Positions 16,572 through 24,524 of a DNA stretch of 64,000 nt are shown here, in pieces. Location: the NCBI RefSeq assembly GCF_014654675.1, contig NZ_BNBC01000021.1, positions 1-64,000 on the forward strand, read 5' to 3'. Within the stretch, counting starts at the first letter, position 1, and each line of letters begins with the position of its first letter. The stretch is from Streptomyces spiralis (GTDB lineage Bacteria; Actinomycetota; Actinomycetes; Streptomycetales; Streptomycetaceae). Under the pieces are notes generated by a model. It saw nothing but the letters and a program-made list of their open reading frames with translations, was not told the origin of the DNA and did no database searches. The translations under genes and the position numbers were made by a program.

Positions 16572-18287
16572 ATGACCGACCGGTGGGCTCTGGCTCCGGC
16601 CGAGGAAGGTGGCGTGGAGCTCGCCCCCCTCGGCCCGGACGGGCTGCCCGCCGGGCCGGTGCGCGAGGAGGCGGACCTCGCCGAGGCCGTCCGGAGCAGG
16701 CCGGACGTCACGCGGTGGGTGTGGCGGTCCACCGCCGAGGTCTATCCGCGTCTGCTCGCCGCGGGGGTGCGAGTGGAGCGGTGCTACGACATCGAGGACG
16801 CCGAGACGCTCCTCCTCGGCCACGAGGGGCGCCACGGCGAGCCCCGCTCGGCGGCCGCCGCCCTGGCGCGGCTGCGCGGCGGCCCCGTACCGCCGGATCC
16901 GCCGCAGCGGTCCGCCGCGCCGGGCGCGCAGTCCTCGCTCTTCGAGCCGCAGGGCGTAGGTCTGCCGCTGGCGGATCTGCTCGCGGTCTACGCCGAACAG
17001 CAGCGGCGGCACGAGCGGACCGCGCACCCGGACCGCATGCGTCTGCTGACCGCCGCCGAGTCGGCGGGCATGCTGGTGGCGGCCGAGATGAACCGGGCCG
17101 GCCTGCCCTGGAGCGCGGACGTGCACCGCCGCGTGCTGCACGAGCTGCTCGGCGAGCGGTACGCGGGCGGCGGGGAGCCGCGCCGCCTGGCCGAGCTCGC
17201 CGACGAGGTGTCCGCCGCCTTCGGCCGCCGGGTCCGCCCCGACCTGCCCGCCGACGTCGTCAAGGCCTTCGCCCGGGCCGGGATCAAGGTCGGCTCCACC
17301 CGCCGGTGGGAGCTGCGGTCCGTCGACCATCCGGCGGTGGAGCCCCTGCTGGAGTACAAGAAGCTTTACCGGATCTGGGTCGCCCACGGCTGGTCCTGGC
17401 TTCAGGACTGGGTGCGGGACGGGCGGTTCCGGCCGGAGTTCCTCGCGGGCGGGACGGTCACCGGGCGCTGGGTGACCAACGGCGGCGGCGCGCTGCAGAT
17501 CCCCAAGGTGATCCGGCGGGCGGTGGTCGCCGACCCCGGCTGGCGGCTGGTCGTCGCCGACGCCGACCAGATGGAGCCACGCGTGCTGGCGGCCATCTCC
17601 CGCGACCCCGGGCTGATGGAGGTGGCCGGCCGGGAGAGCGACCTGTACCAGTCGGTCTCCGACCGCGCCTTCTCCGGCGACCGCGCCCAGGCCAAACTCG
17701 CCGTGCTCGGTGCGGTCTACGGCCAGACCTCGGGCGACGGCCTGAAGAACCTGGCCGCCCTCAGACGCCGCTTCCCCCGCGCGGTGGCCTATGTCGACGA
17801 GGCGGCGCGGGCCGGCGAGGAGGGCCGGCTGGTGCGGACCTGGCTGGGGCGGACGTGCCCGCCGGCGGCCGGGGCGGCCGAGGACGCGGCGGAGGAGGCG
17901 GGTCTCCCTCAGGACGACCCGGCCGAGCACCCCGCCGGGGGGCCCGCCGGACAGTCCGCCGACCAGGGCTGGATGCCGGGCTACGCCTCCGGCAACTCCC
18001 GCGCCCGCGGCCGCTTCGCCCGCAACTTCGTGGTGCAGGGCAGCGCCGCCGACTGGGCCCTGCTGCTGCTCGCCGGGCTGCGCCGCGCCTGCCGGGACAT
18101 GGCGGCCGAACTGGTCTTCTTCCAGCACGACGAGGTGATCGTGCACTGCCCGCAGGACGAGGCCGAGACGGTGGTCGAGGCCATCCGGGAGGCGGCGGAG
18201 CTGGCGGGGCGCCTCACCTTCGGTGAGACCCCGGTGCGGTTCCCGTTCACGACGGCGGTGGTGGAGTGCTACGCGGACGCCAAGTGA
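16572..18287 (+). CDS. PolA-like family A DNA polymerase, probably without active exonuclease
   Basis: A 571-aa protein with the three family A polymerase motifs. Motif A is VADADQMEPRVLA (about 328-340, catalytic Asp332), motif B is DRAQAKLAVLGAVYG (about 370-384, Lys375) and motif C is FQHDEVIVH (His-Asp-Glu at 519-521). The N-terminal 160 residues align poorly with a 3'-5' exonuclease and show no obvious DEDD set. A Pro/Gly/Glu-rich insertion lies between motifs B and C (about 429-466). It is shorter than the true PolA of about 900 aa, so it is a second, accessory polymerase. The start lacks a clear SD. Confidence 0.88.
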   Translation: MTDRWALAPAEEGGVELAPLGPDGLPAGPVREEADLAEAVRSRPDVTRWVWRSTAEVYPRLLAAGVRVERCYDIEDAETLLLGHEGRHGEPRSAAAALARLRGGPVPPDPPQRSAAPGAQSSLFEPQGVGLPLADLLAVYAEQQRRHERTAHPDRMRLLTAAESAGMLVAAEMNRAGLPWSADVHRRVLHELLGERYAGGGEPRRLAELADEVSAAFGRRVRPDLPADVVKAFARAGIKVGSTRRWELRSVDHPAVEPLLEYKKLYRIWVAHGWSWLQDWVRDGRFRPEFLAGGTVTGRWVTNGGGALQIPKVIRRAVVADPGWRLVVADADQMEPRVLAAISRDPGLMEVAGRESDLYQSVSDRAFSGDRAQAKLAVLGAVYGQTSGDGLKNLAALRRRFPRAVAYVDEAARAGEEGRLVRTWLGRTCPPAAGAAEDAAEEAGLPQDDPAEHPAGGPAGQSADQGWMPGYASGNSRARGRFARNFVVQGSAADWALLLLAGLRRACRDMAAELVFFQHDEVIVHCPQDEAETVVEAIREAAELAGRLTFGETPVRFPFTTAVVECYADAK

Positions 18288-18343
18288 CGACCGCGGCGCC
18301 CCCGGACCGACTCCGGACCGACCGCCGTCCCGGCACCACCGGG

Positions 18344-21300
18344 TCAGCGTGCGCCCGGCGGCGGGTCGGCGAGCAGCCGCCGCAGCTCGCCCGTCACCGC
18401 CTTCTCGTCCGTGCCGTCCAGGGCGGCGAGCGCGGTGCGCCACTGCGCGTAGGCCTCCTCGGTGCGGCCCTGGTCCCGCAGCAGGAGCCCGTGCTGGTGG
18501 CGGGCGAGACCGCCCGTGTAGCGGTCGGCGCGGGCGTCGGCGCGGCACAGCAGCTCGACGCACTCGCGGTGGGCGCGTTCGGTATGGCCCAACTGCCGCA
18601 GCGCGCGAACCAGTCCGAGCCGGGTCTGGGACTCGCCGTGCCAGTCGCCGTGCCCGCCGAGGATGCGCAGGCTCTCCTCGAAGTGCCGGGCGGCGGCGGC
18701 CGGTTCGCCGAGGGCGAGGTGGGCGTAGCCGATGTTGCAGTGCGCGGTGTGCTGGACGATGACGGCGCCGATCTCGTCGCCGATGGCGAGCGAACGCCGG
18801 TGCTGCCCGATGGCGGCGCGCGGGTCGGTGTGCTCGTAGAGGTTGCCGAGGTGGCTGTGGGTGACGGCCTCGCCGTAGGGGTCGTTGAGCTGCCGCGAGT
18901 ACGCCAGGCTCTGCCGCAGCGCCTGCCCGGACTCGGCGTACCGGCCGAGCCCCTCGAGGAGCAGACCGCGGTTGTTGAGGCCGCGCCGGATGCGTGAGAC
19001 GACGCCGAGCCGCCGCCAGATCGCGAGCGAGGCGTCGTTCAGGGCGAGGGCGTCGCTGTGCCGGCCGGTCAGGAAGTGCAGCCCGGCGAGATCGCTCAGC
19101 GCGTACGCCTCGGCCGCCTCGTCCCCCAGTCGGCGCGCCACGGCGAGCGCGGCCCGACCGAGAACCTCCATCTCGGCGACGCGCCCGCTGCGTTGGACGT
19201 AGGGGAAGAAGAGGCGCAGGAGGCGGGAGAGGTACGCGTCCCGCCGCGCGCCGACCGGGTCGGTGCCGGCGTAGCGCTCGGCCAGCGCGACGACGTTCGC
19301 CAGCTCCCCGCGCCCCCATTCGGCGGCCTCCTCGGCGGACCCGAAGGACGGAACGGCGAGGACGCCGGCGGTGTTCTCGGACGGTTCGGACTCGGACGGT
19401 TCGGACACAGTGGGACGGCGGCGGTCGTCCCGTTCATGACCGGGCTCGACGACCGCGGCGAGCACCCGCTCCGCCACGGCCGCATACCAGCGCAGGGCCA
19501 CTTCTACGACGTCCATCCCGTCCGCCGCGCCCACCGCGTCCACCGGGTCCATCCCGTCCGCCGCGCCCTGGCCACGCACCGTCCGGGAGCCCGCACCGCC
19601 GCCCTCGGCGGGACGTGCGGCGGCACGCGCTTCGGATGTCGCCAGTTCGCGGGCGAAGTCGCGCACGAGGTCGTGCGGGGCGTAGCGGCCGAGTGCCGTC
19701 TCCTCCAGGAGGGCCACGTCGACGAGGCGGTCCAGGGCGGCCTCGGCGCGGCGCTCGTCGGTGCCCGTGAGGGCGGCGAGCAGGGCCGCACCGTAGGCGG
19801 GCAGGTCGAGGGCGCCGATGCGGCGCAGGGCGAGGGCCGCGTCGCGGTCGGCCTCGCGTTCGGAGGCGGCGAGCGCGTCGTGGGCGACGGCCAGGGAGCG
19901 GCGCACGCTCAGGTCGTCGTACTCCAGGTGGTGCAACCGCCCTTCGGTGGCGGCCAGTTGCCCGGCCAGCGCGTCCGGGGTGAGGGCGCGCCGGGCGGCC
20001 AGCCGGGCGGCGACGACGCGCAGGGCGAGCGGGAGGCGGCCGGTGAGCTCGACGAGCGGGTGCCCCGCGTCGAGGCCGTCCCGGTCGTCGCGTCCGGAGA
20101 CCGCCCGCAGGAGTGCCGCGCTGTCGGGCGCGGACAGCGGCGTGAGCGGGAAGCGGCGGGCGCCGTCGAGGGCGGTCAGCGGGGAGCGGCTGGTCACGAT
20201 GACCGCGCAGCCGGCGCCGGCCGGCAGCAGCGGCCGTATCTGTGCGGCGCTCCCGGCGTCGTCCAGCACCAGCAGTGTGCGCGTCGGCGCGAGCAGGGAC
20301 CGGAGCAACGCGGCGGCCGCGTCGGGGTGTTCGGGGACGTGGCGCGGCTCGGTTCCCAGGTCGAGGAGGAGGGAGCGCAGGGCCTGTGCCGGGGCGAGAG
20401 GGGCCATGCCGGGCGTGGCGCCGTGGAGGTTGACGTAGAGCTGCCCATCGGGGAAACGTTTTGCCAGGCCATGGGCCACATGCAGTGCGAGCGCGCTCTT
20501 GCCGACGCCGGCCATGCCGCTGAGGACGACGAGCGGACTGCCGTCGCCCTCGCCGTGGTTCGCGGTCAGCGCCCTGCGCACGGCGGGCAGGACGTCGTCC
20601 CGTCCGGTGAAGTGGGCGGGTGCGGGCGGGAGTTGCGCGGGGCGCGGCGGCTGCGGGGTGCCCTCGGGCGGTGATGCCGGGGCGACGGGCCCTTCCGCGC
20701 CGTCGCGGTGCTCGCCCCCGGCGCCCCTGAGTACTTCGAGGTGAGCCTCCCGCACGGCGGGCCCCGGCTCGACGCCGAGTTCCTCGATCAGCCGGGCGCG
20801 CAGATCGCGGTGGACGGCCAGCGCCTCCGCCTGCCGGCCGGTGCGGTGCAGGGCGAGCATGAGCTGACGGTGGTACGCCTCGCGCAGCGGGTGCTCGGCG
20901 GCCAGCGCCGCCAATTCCGGCACGAGTCCGGAGGGCCGGGTGCCGCCGAGGCCCAGCTCGGCGTCGTAGCGCCACTCGAGGAGCAGCAGTCGCGCCTCCT
21001 CCAGGCGCTGCACCAGGGCGTACCCGCCGAAACCGGAGGGCAGGCCGCTGAGCGGCGTGCCCCGCCACAGCGCGAGCGCGTCGGCGCAGGCGCGCGCAGC
21101 CCGCGCCCATTCCCCGCCGGCGTGCGCGGCGCGCGCCTCCGCGACCCGCGCCTCGAACAGATGGAGGTCCAGCTCCCCCCGCCCGACCCGCAGCAGATAG
21201 CCGGGCGGTACGGCGCGCAGACGCTCGGGGTCGTCGAGGAGCCGGCGCAGCCGGGCCACGTGGTTGTGCAGCGAGGCCTGCGCGGAGACCGGCGGCGCCG

Positions 21301-21478
21301 CGCCCCACAGCGCCTCCTTCAGCGACTCGACGGAGACGACCCGCCCGGCCTCCAGCAGCAGCGCGGCGAGCAGGGCGCGGACCTTGGGACTGCCGATGGG
21401 ACGGACCGCGTACTCACCGGGGGCGGGCTCGTACAGGACCGGCGGTCCCAGCAGCCCGAACCGCAGCTCGCCGCGCAT
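18344..21478 (-). CDS. AfsR-type SARP regulator with NB-ARC and TPR domains
   Basis: A 1044-aa regulator. An OmpR-type winged helix (about 5-95) and bacterial transcriptional activation domain (about 100-250) are followed by a linker and an NB-ARC ATPase. Walker A is GMAGVGKSALAL at 322 and Walker B is TLLVLDDAG. The C-terminal third has tetratricopeptide repeats (NNRGLLLEGLGRYAES, HSHLGNLYEHTDP). AfsR-like proteins activate secondary-metabolite and developmental genes, often under kinase control. ATG 21478 and GTG 21481 are adjacent possible starts. No biosynthetic cluster adjoins it, so it is more likely a global or remote regulator. A Pro/Ser-Glu stretch separates NB-ARC from the TPR region. 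Confidence 0.92.
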   Translation of the reverse strand: MRGELRFGLLGPPVLYEPAPGEYAVRPIGSPKVRALLAALLLEAGRVVSVESLKEALWGAAPPVSAQASLHNHVARLRRLLDDPERLRAVPPGYLLRVGRGELDLHLFEARVAEARAAHAGGEWARAARACADALALWRGTPLSGLPSGFGGYALVQRLEEARLLLLEWRYDAELGLGGTRPSGLVPELAALAAEHPLREAYHRQLMLALHRTGRQAEALAVHRDLRARLIEELGVEPGPAVREAHLEVLRGAGGEHRDGAEGPVAPASPPEGTPQPPRPAQLPPAPAHFTGRDDVLPAVRRALTANHGEGDGSPLVVLSGMAGVGKSALALHVAHGLAKRFPDGQLYVNLHGATPGMAPLAPAQALRSLLLDLGTEPRHVPEHPDAAAALLRSLLAPTRTLLVLDDAGSAAQIRPLLPAGAGCAVIVTSRSPLTALDGARRFPLTPLSAPDSAALLRAVSGRDDRDGLDAGHPLVELTGRLPLALRVVAARLAARRALTPDALAGQLAATEGRLHHLEYDDLSVRRSLAVAHDALAASEREADRDAALALRRIGALDLPAYGAALLAALTGTDERRAEAALDRLVDVALLEETALGRYAPHDLVRDFARELATSEARAAARPAEGGGAGSRTVRGQGAADGMDPVDAVGAADGMDVVEVALRWYAAVAERVLAAVVEPGHERDDRRRPTVSEPSESEPSENTAGVLAVPSFGSAEEAAEWGRGELANVVALAERYAGTDPVGARRDAYLSRLLRLFFPYVQRSGRVAEMEVLGRAALAVARRLGDEAAEAYALSDLAGLHFLTGRHSDALALNDASLAIWRRLGVVSRIRRGLNNRGLLLEGLGRYAESGQALRQSLAYSRQLNDPYGEAVTHSHLGNLYEHTDPRAAIGQHRRSLAIGDEIGAVIVQHTAHCNIGYAHLALGEPAAAARHFEESLRILGGHGDWHGESQTRLGLVRALRQLGHTERAHRECVELLCRADARADRYTGGLARHQHGLLLRDQGRTEEAYAQWRTALAALDGTDEKAVTGELRRLLADPPPGAR

Positions 21479-21875
21479 CACACCGTCCGTTCACTGCCTC
21501 TCCGGGCGGCCGCGACCGCCCCTCTCCGCCAGGAGAACAACCGGTCCCATGTTAGCGATCTGTTGGCCGGACCTGATGTGATCATTTCATCGGATCGGGG
21601 CCCGACCGGCGCGCGCACGGGGTGCGCAACTCGGGGGAGTGTCGCCGTCGGCCTGATCCGTGGACGCGAGGGGTCCCGGTCGGCGGAGGTGAACGACCGG
21701 GACCCCGTCCGCGCCGTGAACCCGGGCCCGTACCCGCCCTGCGCCCCGCCCGACCAGGCTCGCAAGCCCCAGCCTCGGATCCGCCGGTTGTCCCGGCGTC
21801 GAATCGCCGGGCGACGCGAGGGAGAGGCGAACGCGAGAGGGAGAATCGCCGGGCGACCCGAGGGAGAGAACAGAC
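21479..21875. other. 397-bp divergent region between the SARP and dehydrogenase genes
   Basis: No gene is supported. An AT-richer element, TGATGTGATCATTTCATC, lies near 21575 in the probable SARP promoter. The dehydrogenase-proximal end contains the two 26-base direct repeats listed separately. Confidence 0.5.
21801..21868. repeat. two 26-base direct repeats before the dehydrogenase start
   Basis: GAATCGCCGGGCGACGCGAG plus GGAGAG at 21801-21826 recurs at 21843-21868 with one mismatch, at a 42-base period. The second copy supplies the GAGGGAGAG SD of the dehydrogenase. The partial unit between them also carries GAGAGGGAGA. Confidence 0.85.
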
Positions 21876-22841
21876 ATGCGACTGCGCTGTGCCGTGCTCG
21901 ACGACTTCCAGAACGCCGCGACCACCGCCGCCGATTGGTCCCCCCTGGCGGGCCGGGTGGAAGTGATCTCGTACGCCGAACACTTCGCCACCGAGGACGC
22001 GCTGGCCGCGGCGCTGGTGGACGTCGACATCGTGGTGACCCTGCGCGAACGGGTCCGCTTCCCGGCCTCGCTCCTGGACCGGCTCCCACGGTTGAAGCTG
22101 CTGGTCGCCTCCGGCATGCGCAACTCGGTGATCGACTACGCCGCCGCGCGCGCCAACGGTGTGACCGTGTGCGGCACCGAGAGCTCCTCGACCCCGCCGG
22201 TGGAGCTCACCTGGGCCCTGCTGCTGGGCCTCGCCCGCGGACTCGTGCGGGAGAACGACGCCCTGCGCTCCGGCGGCCCCTGGCAGTCCACCGTGGGCGC
22301 CGACCTGTACGGCCGCCGCCTCGGCCTGCTGGGACTCGGCAGGATCGGCAGCCGGGTCGCCCGAGTCGGTCTCGCCTTCGGCATGGAGGTCACGGCATGG
22401 AGCCAGAACCTGACGAAGGAGCGGGCGGACGAGGTCGGTGTGACCCTGGCCCCCACCAAGGAAGCCCTCCTCGGGGCCGCGGACTTCGTCTCGGTCCACC
22501 TGGCCCTGAGCGACCGCACCCGCGGCCTGCTCGGCGCCCCCGAGCTGGCGCTCATGAAGCCGACGGCGTACCTGGTCAACACCTCGCGCGCCGCGATCGT
22601 CGACCAGGACGCCCTGCTCACCGCCCTGCACGAGGGCCGTATCGCCGGCGCGGGCATCGACGTCTTCGACACCGAACCGCTGCCCGCGGACCATCCGATG
22701 CGCACCGCCCCGCGCCTGCTGGCCACCCCGCACCTGGGCTACGTCTCCCGCGCGAACTACGAGCGCTACTACGGCCAGGCGGTCGAGGCCATCGAGGCGT
22801 ACCTGGCCGGCGCCCCGATACGACTGCTGCCGAAGGCCTGA
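21876..22841 (+). CDS. D-2-hydroxyacid dehydrogenase
   Basis: A 321-aa NAD-dependent enzyme of the SerA/D-lactate dehydrogenase superfamily, which interconverts 2-keto acids and D-2-hydroxy acids. The Rossmann motif is LGLLGLGRIGSRVA (about 149-162). The catalytic Arg lies in NTSRAAIVDQ, the Glu in DVFDTEPLP and the His in TPHLGYVS. There is no C-terminal ACT domain, so it is not the classical serine-pathway enzyme. The ATG at 21876 has GAGGGAGAG just upstream. The stop codon lies inside a 24-base tandem repeat. Confidence 0.92.
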   Translation: MRLRCAVLDDFQNAATTAADWSPLAGRVEVISYAEHFATEDALAAALVDVDIVVTLRERVRFPASLLDRLPRLKLLVASGMRNSVIDYAAARANGVTVCGTESSSTPPVELTWALLLGLARGLVRENDALRSGGPWQSTVGADLYGRRLGLLGLGRIGSRVARVGLAFGMEVTAWSQNLTKERADEVGVTLAPTKEALLGAADFVSVHLALSDRTRGLLGAPELALMKPTAYLVNTSRAAIVDQDALLTALHEGRIAGAGIDVFDTEPLPADHPMRTAPRLLATPHLGYVSRANYERYYGQAVEAIEAYLAGAPIRLLPKA

Positions 22842-22915
22842 GCACGAGCCCCGCCGAAGGCCTGAGCACGAGCCCCGCCGAAGGCCTGGGCACGAGCCCT
22901 GCCGAACGCTCAGGA
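22829..22915. repeat. 24-base tandem repeat across the dehydrogenase stop codon
   Basis: GCCGAAGGCCTGAGCACGAG plus CCCC occurs at 22829-22852 and 22853-22876, with two changes at 22877-22900, then a decayed fourth unit. The first copy encodes the last residues and stop of the dehydrogenase. Read on the minus strand it gives a repeated GSCSGLRR peptide. Confidence 0.9.
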
Positions 22916-22973
22916 CCGCCGCTTCCGAAGGCTCGGGGCGACCGGTGCCGGAGGCCGGGGCGGTTGTCCGGGA

Positions 22974-23498
22974 GCCGCCCGGTTCCAGCAGCCGGCGTAC
23001 CTGGCTGACGTAGGTGTGGACCAGGCTCTGGTGGGAACCGGGCGGCCCGGACGGCCAGAGGATGTCGGTGATCTCCTGCTGAGTGGCGGGCTCGGGGTGC
23101 TTGAGCGCCAGCAGGCCGAGCAGACGGCGCAGCATCGGGCTGGTGACCGGGACGGGGGTCCGGCCGCGTTGGAGGGAGAGCGGGCCGAGGATCAGCAGGC
23201 GCGGCCGGCCGGCGCCGCGCGGAGGCCCGGTGCGGGCGGCGGCCAGCAGGTCCGTCAGCTCGCCACCGGTCAGCCCTAACGCCTGGGCCAGGCGCTGGAG
23301 CGTACGCGACTGGGGCCGCCGGACCCGGCCGCGCTCGATGTCGCGCAGCGCCCTGGTGCTGATCCCGGCCCGTGACGCGGCCACCTCCTGGCTCAGCCCG
23401 GCCCGCCTGCGGAACGACTGGAGCCGCGGGCCCAGCGGTCCCGGCTCGCCCGCATGCCCCACCCGGGGAAGCCCCGGGACCGGCGTCCTCTCCGACAT
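22974..23498 (-). pseudogene. truncated XRE/SARP-type regulator, N-terminal 175 residues
   Basis: From the ATG at 23498, which has GGGGGA upstream, the product has an XRE helix-turn-helix (LQSFRRRAGLSQEVAASRAG, about 28-85). An OmpR-like winged helix follows (LLILGPLSLQRGR ... HTYVSQVRRLLEPGG, about 100-175). The usual activation, NB-ARC and TPR parts are missing. After residue 175 the frame runs through the 24-base repeats and stays open antisense to the dehydrogenase to 21582. That extension has no family likeness. The gene therefore appears truncated near 22.97 kb, possibly leaving a DNA-binding-only protein. Confidence 0.72.
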
Positions 23499-23598
23499 GG
23501 CATCCCCCTCGTCCGATGACCGCGACCTGTCGATCAGGACCGGCGACGGCACTACGGATCGTGCACGGCCGACTCTGCAGAGCTTCACCAATGGCCAG

Positions 23599-23614
23599 TT
23601 TGGACTAGACCAAT
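23599..23614 (+). promoter_or_regulatory. DasR-box-like palindrome
   Basis: TTTGGACTAGACCAAT agrees with the remembered dre consensus ACTGGTCTAGACCAAT at 13 of 16 positions. It sits 100 bases upstream of the truncated regulator's start. An ACCAATGG direct repeat flanks it (23587 and 23610). Confidence 0.35.
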
Positions 23615-23681
23615 GGGGCCAAGCAAGGGCAGGAGCCTCCGGCATCGCGGCCCAGCGCCGCGAAACCCCCGAAACAACCAA

Positions 23682-23732
23682 AAGGCCAGGTCACGAACTA
23701 CGTGACCTGGCCTTCGACCGAGCCGCTTTCGG
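23682..23732. repeat. attachment-site-like copy of the tRNA-Thr 3' end with hairpin
   Basis: CGACCGAGCCGCTTTCGG (23715-23732) repeats the sequence at the 3' end of tRNA-Thr (27455-27472) with one mismatch; the last 13 bases are identical. Next to it is a 14-bp perfect hairpin, AAGGCCAGGTCACG with its complement (23682-23714). It resembles the terminator beside the real tRNA (AAGGCCCAGGTCA...). This is the arrangement expected at the far end of an element inserted into a tRNA gene. Confidence 0.55.
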
Positions 23733-23786
23733 CGGGCATCCCTCCGATGCGAGGGCTCAGGGCCCCTCGGTGACAGCATCGGTGCT

Positions 23787-24086
23787 ATGAACACCGAGAC
23801 GGACTGGGCATATCGGGTGTTCGAGCCGCACGGCTCCGAGGGATGGCGCCCCTACGGCAGCGACGCCGAACGGTGGCAGGGAACGATCACCACCGACGAT
23901 GCGAATGAGGGCCCCCAATACGCCGCCGCCCTCGTCGTCGCCGACCTGCTGACGGAGTGGGAGATGCGCGGCCTCCCCCGGGCGAGGCACGTGCGGGTCA
24001 TCCTTTGGCACGACGAGGAGCGTGACCCGGAGGACCCGGACTTCATCGTGGACGTCCGACCGCCGTCGGACATCGACTCAGCGTGA
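23787..24086 (+). CDS. small acidic protein of unknown family, copy 1
   Basis: A 99-aa soluble protein beginning MNTETDWAYRVFEPHGSEGW. I do not recognise the family. It is a clear paralogue of the next gene: both share TDWAYRV-EPHGS-GWRPYG, GTITTDD/E, YxAALVVxDL and HVRVIxW. Conserved Trp/Tyr/His and acidic residues suggest a compact alpha-beta fold, with no signal or membrane segment. Even the 20 bases before each start codon are alike, so the duplication included the leader. It lies inside the tRNA-bordered segment. Confidence 0.72.
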   Translation: MNTETDWAYRVFEPHGSEGWRPYGSDAERWQGTITTDDANEGPQYAAALVVADLLTEWEMRGLPRARHVRVILWHDEERDPEDPDFIVDVRPPSDIDSA

Positions 24087-24128
24087 CCTCCGGCGCATGA
24101 GACTCCTCGCGGTGACAGGATCGGTGGT

Positions 24129-24416
24129 ATGGGCATGCAGACGGACTGGGCATACCGGGTGGATGAACCGCACGGTTCCGCGGGGTGGCGCCCCTACGGG
24201 GACCCCCAGCAGTGGCGCGGCACCATCACCACCGACGAGCCCACCAAGGATGCCGAGTACGTCGCCGCCCTCGTCGTGCGCGACCTGGCAGACGACTGGA
24301 CCGCCAACGGCCACATGAAGCATGTCCGGGTCATTGTGTGGGAGGACGGGGAAGGCACCGGGCTGGAAGACGCCGCCTGCGTCCTGGAAGTCCAGCCCGA
24401 CCTCGACGCAAAGTGA
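24129..24416 (+). CDS. small acidic protein of unknown family, copy 2
   Basis: A 95-aa paralogue of the preceding protein (MGMQTDWAYRVDEPHGSAGW), about half identical by eye. The shared motifs are in the same order and spacing up to HVRVI; the C-termini diverge. It starts 42 bases after copy 1 ends. The leader (GGTGACAG-ATCGGTG-TATG) is common to both, so each may be translated on its own. No function can be assigned. Confidence 0.72.
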   Translation: MGMQTDWAYRVDEPHGSAGWRPYGDPQQWRGTITTDEPTKDAEYVAALVVRDLADDWTANGHMKHVRVIVWEDGEGTGLEDAACVLEVQPDLDAK

Positions 24417-24524
24417 TGCATCGGGCGGTCCGGCGGCTCGAATGCGGCCACGTGTCGGTCGCGTGGCGCTGCCTGCAAGGTCGCCGACCCCGCCAACGAG
24501 CGGTGGCTCGCGCTGGTGAGTCGG

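Noticed and set aside
16485..18260. Very long minus-strand frame opposite the PolA-like gene
   Set aside because: It is the mirror of a high-GC gene: low-complexity Gly/Arg-rich product, no start site or known domain, while the plus strand encodes clear polymerase motifs.
21535..21560. AACAACCGGT resembling a gamma-butyrolactone receptor half-site upstream of the SARP gene
   Set aside because: Only one imperfect half-site is visible, and the second arm of the palindrome is absent.
21582..22970. Long minus-strand open frame continuing the truncated regulator antisense to the dehydrogenase
   Set aside because: It has no family similarity after residue 175 of the regulator, and codon use follows the plus-strand dehydrogenase. 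It stays open because stops are rare at this GC content.
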